From: Amaurobius ferox
Taxonomy: Eukaryota; Arthropoda; Arachnida; Araneae; Amaurobiidae
Assembly (NCBI GenBank): GCA_951213105.1
Contig: OX578133.1
Coordinates: 138,799,203-138,863,202 of the forward strand
Length of the DNA stretch: 64,000 nucleotides
Reading direction: 5' to 3'
The notes under the pieces are model-generated. The model saw only the letters and a list, made by a program, of their open reading frames with translations, was not told the DNA's origin and did no database searches. A program made the position numbers and the translations under genes. The stretch's first letter is position 1; each line of letters opens with the position of its first letter. Shown here piece after piece: positions 36,159 to 46,178 of this stretch.

Positions 36159-36986
36159 ATTTCTTATTAAATGATTGTTTGCGTTTATTTTAAATTTGCC
36201 GAAGATACATAATTATACTTAAACAAACATATTACCTTTCTCAAGTAATATGTCAACATGTAAATGTTTTATTACTTGTCCTTTTCATAAAACTACGCTT
36301 ACATGATCTATGACCGATGTCTGTAGACATGGTTAACTGCTGTTTGAGTAGCAAAATAACCTTGGTCTCCACAAGTACCTTACGACATAAGATGTAATTT
36401 GATGCTGAACTTTGTGAGTATTAAAGAACTCTCTTTTGGTTTCGCGTCCTTGTTCAAGTATTTATAAATAAGATATGAAGGGCGAAGCAAAACTTATTAA
36501 TTACGTTTTTATGAGGCAGAACCTGACTATAAATATTTTGGGGATAAATATTAAATGAGTTATGGGGGAGTTAGATAATTTTGTTTGGAGAATATGAATA
36601 AGTAAATGTTTTATGCCCTGTCTTCGAAAAACATTTTTTCTCGTGATGGATATGAATATGATTGTTATTTTTTTTCTTTGTGATAATGAATTTTAGAGTA
36701 ACAAAGCAATATAAATATCCATTAAAAATGAAGCTGTGAATTTCATTATTATGGGTATGAGGAAACAAACATTTTTGTTTGTCATTAAACATTTTTCATT
36801 TTTCTGAATAGTCTATATAATGATTATGTAACTTCTTTCTGCCTTTGAAGACCCTCCAGAAACTTCCGATGACCTTGAAGACTGAATCTTTATACACTTA
36901 TAGTATTGACCACGGTACAGAACTTAACGAATCCAAATTTTCGATTCTTTTCCTCAAGGGAAGGGTGAGGAAATGGGGTTTCAAAA
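36159..36986. other. Interval left of the Polinton
   Basis: 36,159-36,830 is AT-rich without a gene. From about 36,840 to 36,986 it resembles the satellite on the other side of the Polinton: cacttatagtattgacc, cggtacagaactta and aaattttcgattctttt match words at 46,322-46,380. The transposon therefore landed in a repeat. Confidence 0.6.
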
Positions 36987-36992
36987 CATATT
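36987..36992 (+). repeat. Left target-site duplication CATATT
   Basis: CATATT immediately precedes the left terminal repeat and is repeated at 46,173-46,178 immediately after the right one. Six base pairs is the duplication length typical of Polinton/Maverick insertion. Confidence 0.85.
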
Positions 36993-37020
36993 AGTAGGGG
37001 ATTAGGGAGAGTTCAGCGGC
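36993..37020 (+). repeat. Left terminal inverted repeat, 28 bp
   Basis: It begins AGTAGGGGATTAGGGAGAGT and ends CAGCGGC, and is perfectly complementary to 46,145-46,172. The match stops at once inside the element, so the repeat is much shorter than the hundreds of bases usual for Polintons. Confidence 0.9.
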
Positions 37021-38551
37021 CTCGATACACAGTAGCTTGTTTCAGGCATTTTCCATCAGGCCCTATAATAACATAAGCATATCCACAAGGTTCATGAATC
37101 GCTAGTCTATGCGTGTAAGATCTAATATTCGAGGGTTTAGTAGTGTCTTCTTTAACGATCAGGGCTTCAAAGTCAGCATAAATGATGAAAGGGATAGAAT
37201 GCTGATACTGTTTGTTCGTGAATTGGAGATATTTCTGATCTTCCGAGGGCATTTTAATGCGCTGAGGTGCATGTTCTTTGCAATATTGAGCATGATCTTG
37301 CAAAAGATCGTCTCTGCTGTAACGATGTAAACATCTATAACATATATATTGGGCTCCATTGTGCTTAGTTATATCTCCCAGAAAGCGTGACATATTCCTT
37401 ATGAGAGTATAGTGTTGCTTATCTTCATCACTAATCAGCAGGAGATTCACACAGTCTTCATCTTCACGTTTGGATATATGCAAAGGAAAAATATCTTCAT
37501 CTTCGTATCCATATACATTTATTCGTATATTATTCAATTTTTCAATCTGAGGAATCTTCACAACTGAGATAGGGTATTGAATATCTCCAAGTTTAATGTC
37601 ATTTTCAAAACTTTTATAATGTGACACTCTTTCAGGCTTATATTCACGGGATATATAGTATTTGTGGGCTAATAGGCACCACACCAGGCATTTCTCGTCT
37701 TCATTTCGAATATTGAGTAAAGCTTTCTTGGCTGCAAGTTTTGTTGGCAAGGCTATATAGCTAGAAGCTGCAAGAGGCTTATACTTTGCACAGAAAACAT
37801 CTATCTTTCGCATCTTTTGTAAAGTCCATCCAGAGCCTCGGCTGACAAATTCTTCGAATAACTTCAAGATTTGTGAAAAAGCTTCTTCAGCATTGTTGGG
37901 AGGGGTATCATCACGAAGTTCTGTCACAACATCTGTTCTAAAATATGAGCTGGATACCTGTTGGCCATTTGCAACGTCACGAATAAATTGCACATCCGCA
38001 ATAAGATACCACTTAATAGATCTGTATGCATCAAGTTCGTCTTTTAATATCTTCAATAGCTGAGGGCGAATTTCATCAAAACATAGCATAAGATCCCTCT
38101 CTACACTTTCAGTAGGTTCCAGAGTGTGTACAGAGAATACATCTAAACCCTTCTTCTTCTTCGCTGCAATCTTGGGGCGTTTATTAGAAGTTGAGGCTAA
38201 AGCAGGAGCTTTCCTCTTTTTAGAACCGTGTTCAATACGCTGGTGGCGCAGGGCATCACTTTTCTTGCTGAATATAAGTTCACAATGCTTGCATTTCACA
38301 CCATCCTTCAGATGAAGTATCATATGGCGCTTCAGGTTATCTCGTCTAGTAAACTGTATGGAGCATTGAGTGCATTCAAACACTTTAACGGGAGAATGCG
38401 TATTCGCATGTCTAGCCAAGTCTTCCTTACGAACAAATGCACGTTCGCATACTTTACATCGATAAGTCAAGACATCATCGTCAGAATGAACCCTCATATG
38501 CCGCACTAAGCTTCGTTTTGCCATGAAGCTCTTCGCGCAAGTAGGACACAC
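37013..38551 (-). pseudogene. Truncated second copy of the polymerase gene, exon 2
   Basis: The minus strand repeats codons 1-510 of polymerase exon 2 without a change, then runs into the left terminal repeat, where the frame stops at TGA (37,013-37,015). It keeps the four C2H2 zinc fingers, the basic stretch and exonuclease motif I (D460, E462), but lacks the HNH insert, exonuclease motifs II and III and all polymerase motifs. With its own exon 1 (38,846-38,932) and intron (38,552-38,845) it could encode about 540 residues: a DNA-binding fragment without polymerase activity. Whether it is expressed, for instance as a regulator of element replication, is unknown. Confidence 0.8.
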
Positions 38552-39696
38552 CTGTAATAGATAAAAAAATACAAGACTTTAGTATAAACACGCTATTCTC
38601 GGGAACAATGCAATACATGCCTCAAGATGTATATAAAGTAATTGCTAACCCATTATACTATCCCCATTAGAAATAATAAAATTCCTGAATTAAAGAATAT
38701 ATTCAGATACAAGACATTTCATGTAAGACCCCCAAGACATTTCATTAAATTCATAAAAACACTCATTAAAAAAGTTGTTACGCATCATAAAAATACAAAG
38801 TTTAATAAAATAATAGAATAAAATCACATTAAAACAAGTACTTACATGCCCAATCCTGTTCAAAGAGGGTGCATTACGCACGTCAGTAACGGTAGGGATA
38901 GTACCTCCGATATTACTTTCTAAAACCGACATATTCGCAGAGCAACTTCAAACACGACTTAACAGCACGAAACTCACAACAGAAATGATAAAATCGCTGC
39001 TTAAAGACCACCTACATCCATTCATAAAAAATAGTTCCTGGTGTATCCTTCCGCCAAGGTCACCCCAAGGTTATTCCTAAAGAGTTTTTCGTGTATCCCT
39101 CCGCCAAGGTCACGTGATAGTTATATCACGGTTACCGTTAAACTTGCAACACACGAATGTAATTATGCACACATCCGATAAAAAATAAACAATTCATTCA
39201 ACATCGCAATCGATCCTTTTTAATAATCGTAATCGATACATTAAATAAATTCACATCTTTAAAAAATAATAGATTTTAATAAAATAATGAAAGAAAATCC
39301 CTTTGCGAGACCCCTTAAAACCTCCAATCCTTAAACAATACAGCAACGCGCAAGCATAAAAACCCCCCGAATAACATATACTCCTCTCTCCCCCTCCCTC
39401 CCCGAGACACCAACACTCACTTCACCACATGTTAAACGTAACCCATAGCAACCGGAATCCATAATAAAACATTCACCTTCACCCCCAACGTACATCCAAA
39501 TACACAGTCATTCAACGTGAAACCCGTAATTTTACAGCAAAAATCACTTTACAGGGATTCATAGAACAAAAAATCCTAAAAAATCAACAAATTCACCCAG
39601 AAACTAGCTAAAACCCTCAAATTACTTATAATTATCATCTACATATGCTATATAACCATTTACAACCTTAAAAAGGTGAGTATGCTAGTAGTAAAG
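37020..39696 (-). repeat. Left palindrome arm, 2,677 bp
   Basis: Every position p in this arm pairs with 79,576 minus p in the right arm (39,880-42,556) with no indel. All the stretches I compared by eye, coding and non-coding, are identical, and the translated frames of both arms agree in several reading frames. The arm ends exactly at the left terminal repeat, sharing one base with it. Confidence 0.95.
38846..38932 (-). CDS. Exon 1 of the truncated polymerase copy
   Basis: This is the mirror image of 40,644-40,730: ATG at 38,930-38,932, 29 codons ending at CAT|GTAAGT. Both splice sites of the following intron (38,552-38,845) are conserved because the arm is an identical copy. Confidence 0.7.
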
Positions 39697-39879
39697 GAAG
39701 GTGGGTTCGCCAGAATGCGGTTAGAGCAATGCCGCCAAATTTTTTCTCCAAAATTTTTACCCCCACCTTTTTTCATTCTCCCCCCCCCCCTTTTACACCC
39801 CCGTCCAGGATTACGAAAATCCAAGATGGCGGCCCTACCGCATACCGCACATACCGCCTTTGCAGCAGAACACCCCTTT
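39697..39879. promoter_or_regulatory. 183 bp spacer between divergent polymerase copies
   Basis: The spacer is the only non-duplicated DNA between the two gene copies. It is GC-richer than most of the window, with a C-run (39,781-39,790) and the word CCAAGATGGCGGCC (39,821-39,834), which contains the AAGATGGCGGC core of YY1-type sites. The first ATG codons lie about 765 bp away on each side, so promoter elements could also be in the arms. Its position suggests a shared or bidirectional control region, or the scar of fold-back synthesis. Function is inferred only. Confidence 0.35.
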
Positions 39880-40464
39880 CTTTACTACTAGCATACTCAC
39901 CTTTTTAAGGTTGTAAATGGTTATATAGCATATGTAGATGATAATTATAAGTAATTTGAGGGTTTTAGCTAGTTTCTGGGTGAATTTGTTGATTTTTTAG
40001 GATTTTTTGTTCTATGAATCCCTGTAAAGTGATTTTTGCTGTAAAATTACGGGTTTCACGTTGAATGACTGTGTATTTGGATGTACGTTGGGGGTGAAGG
40101 TGAATGTTTTATTATGGATTCCGGTTGCTATGGGTTACGTTTAACATGTGGTGAAGTGAGTGTTGGTGTCTCGGGGAGGGAGGGGGAGAGAGGAGTATAT
40201 GTTATTCGGGGGGTTTTTATGCTTGCGCGTTGCTGTATTGTTTAAGGATTGGAGGTTTTAAGGGGTCTCGCAAAGGGATTTTCTTTCATTATTTTATTAA
40301 AATCTATTATTTTTTAAAGATGTGAATTTATTTAATGTATCGATTACGATTATTAAAAAGGATCGATTGCGATGTTGAATGAATTGTTTATTTTTTATCG
40401 GATGTGTGCATAATTACATTCGTGTGTTGCAAGTTTAACGGTAACCGTGATATAACTATCACGT

Positions 40465-40535
40465 GACCTTGGCGGAGGGATACACGAAAAACTCTTTAGG
40501 AATAACCTTGGGGTGACCTTGGCGGAAGGATACAC
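40465..40535 (+). promoter_or_regulatory. Direct repeats upstream of the polymerase start
   Basis: GACCTTGGCGGAGGGATACA C at 40,465-40,485 and the same with one change at 40,515-40,535 lie 50 bp apart, 110-180 bp before the ATG. The mirror set is at 39,041-39,061 and 39,091-39,111. The spacing suggests a protein-binding site pair; this is inference. Confidence 0.35.
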
Positions 40536-40643
40536 CAGGAACTATTTTTTATGAATGGATGTAGGTGGTCTTTAAGCAGCGATTTTATCATTTCTGTTGT
40601 GAGTTTCGTGCTGTTAAGTCGTGTTTGAAGTTGCTCTGCGAAT

Positions 40644-40730
40644 ATGTCGGTTTTAGAAAGTAATATCGGAGGTACTATCCCTACCGTTACTGACGTGCGT
40701 AATGCACCCTCTTTGAACAGGATTGGGCAT
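40644..40730 (+). CDS. Polymerase exon 1
   Basis: Twenty-nine codons from the ATG at 40,644 (MSVLESNIGGTIPT...) end at CAT followed by GTAAGTACTT, a consensus donor. The intron 40,731-41,024 (294 bp) ends TATTACAG. Splicing is in phase 0 and joins His to the Val-Cys-Pro that opens zinc finger 1. The 80-codon frame that reads through the donor is intron read-through. No other ATG precedes the zinc fingers in frame, so this exon supplies the start. Confidence 0.7.
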
Positions 40731-41024
40731 GTAAGTACTTGTTTTAATGTGATTTTATTCTATTATTTTATTAAACTTTGTATTTTTATGATGCGTAACA
40801 ACTTTTTTAATGAGTGTTTTTATGAATTTAATGAAATGTCTTGGGGGTCTTACATGAAATGTCTTGTATCTGAATATATTCTTTAATTCAGGAATTTTAT
40901 TATTTCTAATGGGGATAGTATAATGGGTTAGCAATTACTTTATATACATCTTGAGGCATGTATTGCATTGTTCCCGAGAATAGCGTGTTTATACTAAAGT
41001 CTTGTATTTTTTTATCTATTACAG

Positions 41025-44000
41025 GTGTGTCCTACTTGCGCGAAGAGCTTCATGGCAAAACGAAGCTTAGTGCGGCATATGAGGGTTCATTCTGACGATG
41101 ATGTCTTGACTTATCGATGTAAAGTATGCGAACGTGCATTTGTTCGTAAGGAAGACTTGGCTAGACATGCGAATACGCATTCTCCCGTTAAAGTGTTTGA
41201 ATGCACTCAATGCTCCATACAGTTTACTAGACGAGATAACCTGAAGCGCCATATGATACTTCATCTGAAGGATGGTGTGAAATGCAAGCATTGTGAACTT
41301 ATATTCAGCAAGAAAAGTGATGCCCTGCGCCACCAGCGTATTGAACACGGTTCTAAAAAGAGGAAAGCTCCTGCTTTAGCCTCAACTTCTAATAAACGCC
41401 CCAAGATTGCAGCGAAGAAGAAGAAGGGTTTAGATGTATTCTCTGTACACACTCTGGAACCTACTGAAAGTGTAGAGAGGGATCTTATGCTATGTTTTGA
41501 TGAAATTCGCCCTCAGCTATTGAAGATATTAAAAGACGAACTTGATGCATACAGATCTATTAAGTGGTATCTTATTGCGGATGTGCAATTTATTCGTGAC
41601 GTTGCAAATGGCCAACAGGTATCCAGCTCATATTTTAGAACAGATGTTGTGACAGAACTTCGTGATGATACCCCTCCCAACAATGCTGAAGAAGCTTTTT
41701 CACAAATCTTGAAGTTATTCGAAGAATTTGTCAGCCGAGGCTCTGGATGGACTTTACAAAAGATGCGAAAGATAGATGTTTTCTGTGCAAAGTATAAGCC
41801 TCTTGCAGCTTCTAGCTATATAGCCTTGCCAACAAAACTTGCAGCCAAGAAAGCTTTACTCAATATTCGAAATGAAGACGAGAAATGCCTGGTGTGGTGC
41901 CTATTAGCCCACAAATACTATATATCCCGTGAATATAAGCCTGAAAGAGTGTCACATTATAAAAGTTTTGAAAATGACATTAAACTTGGAGATATTCAAT
42001 ACCCTATCTCAGTTGTGAAGATTCCTCAGATTGAAAAATTGAATAATATACGAATAAATGTATATGGATACGAAGATGAAGATATTTTTCCTTTGCATAT
42101 ATCCAAACGTGAAGATGAAGACTGTGTGAATCTCCTGCTGATTAGTGATGAAGATAAGCAACACTATACTCTCATAAGGAATATGTCACGCTTTCTGGGA
42201 GATATAACTAAGCACAATGGAGCCCAATATATATGTTATAGATGTTTACATCGTTACAGCAGAGACGATCTTTTGCAAGATCATGCTCAATATTGCAAAG
42301 AACATGCACCTCAGCGCATTAAAATGCCCTCGGAAGATCAGAAATATCTCCAATTCACGAACAAACAGTATCAGCATTCTATCCCTTTCATCATTTATGC
42401 TGACTTTGAAGCCCTGATCGTTAAAGAAGACACTACTAAACCCTCGAATATTAGATCTTACACGCATAGACTAGCGATTCATGAACCTTGTGGATATGCT
42501 TATGTTATTATAGGGCCTGATGGAAAATGCCTGAAACAAGCTACTGTGTATCGAGGTATCGACCCTGTGGATCATTTTCTTAACAACTTGATAATGGAGA
42601 AACAGTATCTTGGAGAAAAATTACGTTATGTTAAACCACTACGAATGACTAAAGAGAATGAAGTTGACATTGAAAGAGCTACCCATTGTAACGTGTGCCA
42701 TCGTGAACTGAAAACAGATCGTGTGCGTGATCACAATCACGTGACTGGAGCCTATAGAGGTGCCCTGCATAATGCCTGTAATCTTAACTATAGACAAAGT
42801 ATTAATATTCCTGTAGTGTTTCATAATTTAAAAAATTATGACTCTCATCATATTATGCTGAGTTTTGGGAAATTGCAAGACCATAAAATTGATGTGATTG
42901 CCATTAATATTGAAAAATACATATCTTTTAAGATTTCAAAGAAAGAGGGGCCCCGTGTCTGTTTACAATTTATTGATAGCCTACAGTTTCTGAATGCTTC
43001 CCTGGAAAAGCTAGTTTCCAATTTAGACTTGAGTGAATTTTATATTCTCAGAGAACATTTCCCCGATATAGTACAACAGAATGCTCTTATTAGGAAAGGA
43101 GTATATCCCTATAGCTATATGACATCCTTTCAAAAATTTGATGAAAATGTACTCCCTCCCCCTTCTGCATTTCATAATGATATTAAAGGAGAAGATATTA
43201 AGAGTGAAGATTATCGGCATGCCCAAACTGTATGGGATACCTTCAACATAAAGAACTTGGGAGAATATCACGACCTGTATGTGAAAACAGATGTGCTACT
43301 ATTAGCCGATGTATTTGAGAATTTTCGAAAAATTTGCAAGAAGAACTATGATTTAGACGCCGCTCATATGATGACCGCCCCTGGACTGGCTTGGCAGGCC
43401 TCTTTGAAAATGACTGAGCAAACCCTGGAACTACTCACAGATGAAAATATGTTACTGTTTATAGAACGTGGAATCCGCGGTGGCATATGTATGATAAGTC
43501 AGCGTAGATCCGAGGCTAATAATCGTTATTTGGAAAATTACGATTCTTCTAAGCCTGATAAGCACATTATCTATCTTGATGCTAATAACCTATATGGTTG
43601 GGCCATGTCTCAACCACTGCCCTATGGTGGCTTTGAATGGATATCTACAGAAAATTTGAATGAATTCTGGATAATGAGTCTAAAGGATAATACCCAAGAG
43701 GGATATATATTTGAAGTGGATCTGGAGTATCCTGAATCCTTACATGATTATCATAATGAATACCCTCTAGCCCCTGAAAGGGTGAAGATTGAACGAGAAA
43801 TGCTCTCCCCCTATGCTGAACGACTAGTTCAACAGTTACATCATGGACATTTTGTTAGTACTACGAAATTGGTACCCAATCTGCATGACAAGAAACATTA
43901 TATTGTTCACTATCGGAACCTTCAGCTATACCTATCATTAGGTTTAAGACTCAAGAAAATTCACAAGACCTTAAAATTTAATCAGAAGCCCTGGTTGGAG

Positions 44001-44840
44001 AAATACATCCAATTTAACACAGAAGAAAGAAAGAAGGCAAAGACTAATTTTGAGAAAGACTTTTTTAAATTGCTTAATAACGCTGTGTTTGGAAAAACGA
44101 TGGAGAATCTTCGAAATCGAGTGAATATTGAACTAGTGAATTCTTCAAAGCGGGCCCTGAAGGTGGTGGCATCTCCAGCTTTTAGAGCTATCAGGATTTT
44201 TAGCGAAGATCTGGTGGGTGTTGAGCGTGTAAGGAATTGCATTTTAATGAACCGGCCTATATACGTTGGCTTTGCTATCTTGGAGTTATCTAAACTCCTG
44301 ATGTATGAGTTTCATTATAAACATATTAAAAGCCAATATGGTGAAAAAGCTTCGCTTCTCTTCACCGATACTGATTCATTGGCTTATGAAATCCAAACTG
44401 CTGATATTTAGGAAGATATGAACCAGCATAAACACTTGTATGATTTTTCTGACTATCCCAAGGATCATCCCCTCTTCAGTGAAGACAATAAAAAGCGTAT
44501 TGGATATTTTAAAGATGAACTGAATTCAACCCCCATTCAAGAGTTTATAGGACTTAGACCTAAAATGTACTCTATTCTATCAGCTGCTGGAGAAAAGAAA
44601 AGAGCTAAAGGTGTTTCTACACATGTGGTTGCACGGAAAATTACACATAATGACTATAGACAATGCCTGTTGAGTGTTAGACCTACCATGGAAGAACAGA
44701 TTAGAATTGATAGTAGTCATCATAAACTATTCACTGTATGCCAGAACAAGGTGGCTTTGTCACCCATTGATGACAAAAGATATTTACTCGAGGACGGCAT
44801 TACAAGTTATGCCTACGGACATTTTAAAATAAAAAAATAA
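41025..44840 (+). pseudogene. polB: Family B (protein-primed type) DNA polymerase, exon 2, with one in-frame TAG
   Basis: Exon 2 opens after TTACAG at 41,025. Residues counted from there: four C2H2 zinc fingers (about 2-22, 30-52, 59-80, 84-108); a Lys/Arg-rich nuclear-signal-like stretch (112-135); exonuclease motif I D460/E462; an HNH/endonuclease VII-like insert with C555-x2-C558, D569-H-N-H572, H582 and C585; exonuclease II N604/D606; exonuclease III Y752-x3-D756; polymerase motif A D852-x3-LY857; motif B K1015...FG1023; motif C DTDS 1115-1118. A single TAG (44,409-44,411) follows motif C; the same frame then stays open through 44,840 with a typical family C-terminus (DDKRYLLEDG). The enzyme would copy linear element DNA from a protein primer. 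It is either recently inactivated, read through, or a sequencing error. Confidence 0.9.
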
Positions 44841-45147
44841 AAAAAGGAAAAAAGAGAAAGAAGGAAAAAAAAAAAAAAGAAGGAAAAAATAGGAAAAAAG
44901 AAAAAAAAAGAAATTGTGGCGGTGTATCCTATACACCGGGTGGAGGTGGGACCACAATTAAAAAAAATATATATTTTTCTAACAGCATCTAATTTCTTAA
45001 AAAGACCTTACCCCATTTGGATAGTTGAAAACAAGTATCTGCTATTATTTAAAATATTTATGTTTACAAATATTAAAATTTTGAAATCCAAGCCCAGAAT
45101 GGTTGAGGAAAGACATCCCTTAAACCCCCGAGATTCCCGAGATTCTC
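44841..45147. other. A-rich 3' flank of the polymerase gene
   Basis: It follows the TAA with a purine-rich A/G run (44,841-44,912), then a perfect 7 bp palindrome GGTGTATcctATACACC (44,921-44,937). There is no gene, and a polyadenylation region is plausible here. Confidence 0.45.
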
Positions 45148-45418
45148 GAAATTCTGCTACTTTAAAACACCAATTCACGCGATTCTGCTACTTTAAAACA
45201 CCAATTCACGCGATTCTGCTACTTTAAAACACCAATTCACGCGATTCTGCTACTTTAAAACACCAATTCACGCGATTCTGCTACTTTAAAACACCAATTC
45301 ACGCGATTCTACTACTTTAAAACACCAATTCACGCGATTCTGCTACTTTAAAACACCAATTCACGCGATTCTACTACTTTAAAACACCGATTCACGCGAT
45401 TCTGCTACTTTTAAAACG
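45148..45418 (+). repeat. 31 bp minisatellite, about 8.7 copies
   Basis: The unit GATTCTGCTACTTTAAAACA CCAATTCACGC repeats with a strict 31 base step (starts at 45,181, 45,212, 45,243, 45,274 and onward). The few variants are single changes, such as ctgcta to ctacta. Confidence 0.95.
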
Positions 45419-45448
45419 TGTTTTTCTTAGTTTTTACAAGTAAAAAGT

Positions 45449-45860
45449 ATGTTTTTGAAAAAAAATCGCAAAATGTCACATTTTTCAAAAAACGCATTTT
45501 TGGTAACACTTTTGCAAAAACGCACATTTTTTAAAAAAAAATGTAAAAGTGCGAAAACCTATGTTAATTCCCATAGAGAAAACGGCATTTTGAAAAAAAA
45601 TCGCAAAATGTCACATTTTTCAAAAAACGCTTTTTTGGTAACACTTTTGCAAAAACGCACATTTTTTTTACAAAAAATGCACAAAAGTGCGAAAACCCAT
45701 GTTATTTCCCATAGAGAATTCAAACAATCTAAAAACCACAATTTATTTTAAAAACGTACATTTTTGTTGTTTTTTAACGTTTTTGAAACTTTTTGTGAAA
45801 AAACGCTAAAAGTGACACTTTCTTAAAAATTCATGTTATTTCCCATAGAGAAATCCAACA
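45449..45860 (+). repeat. Tandem repeat of about 137 bp, three diverging units
   Basis: The first two units (about 45,449 and 45,586) are nearly identical: aaatcgcaaaatgtcacatt, caaaaaacgc, ggtaacacttttgcaaaaac, then cccatagagaa. A third, more divergent unit ends near 45,852 with the same catagagaa. The 100-codon frame across them only mirrors the repeat. The unit ends at gaa-rich DNA without features up to 45,944. Confidence 0.85.
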
Positions 45861-45979
45861 ACCCTCAAAATCCAACTTGTTGAAAAAAAACTTACATTTT
45901 AGAAAAATTATAAGAAAAAAACTTACATTTACGAAATTTTGTTACTAAAAAGGAAAAACAATATACGTCATAAACTCCA

Positions 45980-46144
45980 CTCTCTTCTGTGACGTCACCT
46001 TATGGAGCTGTGCTGCCTCACACCGACTTCTGAGAACCCCTATGTTAAAGCATGGGACTTTACCACCGCCTCTGTTGATGCACTCATTTTCTGGCCTCGG
46101 AGGGTTCCCCATGTTAAAGTATAGGGATTCACCGCCTCTGAAGT
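45980..46144. repeat. Subterminal repeats of the Polinton
   Basis: Two related phrases lie just inside the right terminal repeat: catgttaaag...ggga(c/t)t...caccgcctctg at about 46,041-46,074 and 46,109-46,140. Such subterminal direct repeats often bind transposition proteins; that role is inferred. They have no counterpart at the left end, where the palindrome arm abuts the terminal repeat. Confidence 0.55.
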
Positions 46145-46172
46145 GCCGCTGAACTCTCCCTAATCCCCTACT
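46145..46172 (-). repeat. Right terminal inverted repeat, 28 bp
   Basis: It is the perfect complement of 36,993-37,020 and ends CCCTAATCCCCTACT. It is followed directly by the target duplication CATATT (46,173-46,178). Confidence 0.9.
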
Positions 46173-46178
46173 CATATT

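Larger units (their letters stand above)
39880..42556 (+). repeat. Right palindrome arm, 2,677 bp
   Basis: This arm starts CTTTACTACTAGCATACTCA and carries the 5' leader, exon 1, the intron and the first 510 codons of exon 2. It stops mid-codon-run inside the polymerase gene, where no repeat border is expected, so the left arm must be the derived copy. Confidence 0.95.
36993..46172 (+). mobile_element. Polinton/Maverick-type element with internal palindrome (9,180 bp)
   Basis: The element is bounded by perfect 28 bp terminal inverted repeats starting AGTAGGGGATTAG and by the 6 bp duplication CATATT. The AG start, 6 bp duplication and family B polymerase place it with Polintons. In order it holds: left repeat, an inverted 2,677 bp copy of the polymerase gene's 5' part, a 183 bp spacer, the direct copy continuing into the full gene, and a 1.3 kb non-coding tail rich in tandem repeats, then the right repeat. 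Canonical Polintons are 15-20 kb and also carry integrase, ATPase, protease and capsid genes, none of which is visible. It would need those functions in trans, so it looks like a polymerase-bearing non-autonomous derivative. Confidence 0.85.

Noticed and set aside
38690..38932. 80-codon frame, and its mirror at 40,644-40,886
   Set aside because: Only the first 29 codons are exon; the rest is read-through of the intron after a consensus GTAAGT donor.
41067..41452. Minus-strand frames inside the polymerase gene (also 42,246-42,824, 43,023-43,271 and 43,982-44,242)
   Set aside because: They are antisense shadows of a strongly supported coding region with motifs on the other strand.
45148..45418. 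CRISPR-like array
   Set aside because: The 31 bp units are contiguous with no spacers and lie in a eukaryotic transposon; it is a minisatellite.
45449..45751. 100-codon frame rich in Lys and Phe
   Set aside because: It follows the 137 bp tandem repeat exactly, and the peptide repeats because the DNA does.
36993..46172. Independent insertion of two head-to-head Polintons
   Set aside because: There is no terminal repeat or target duplication at the centre, and only one pair of ends brackets the whole 9.2 kb.
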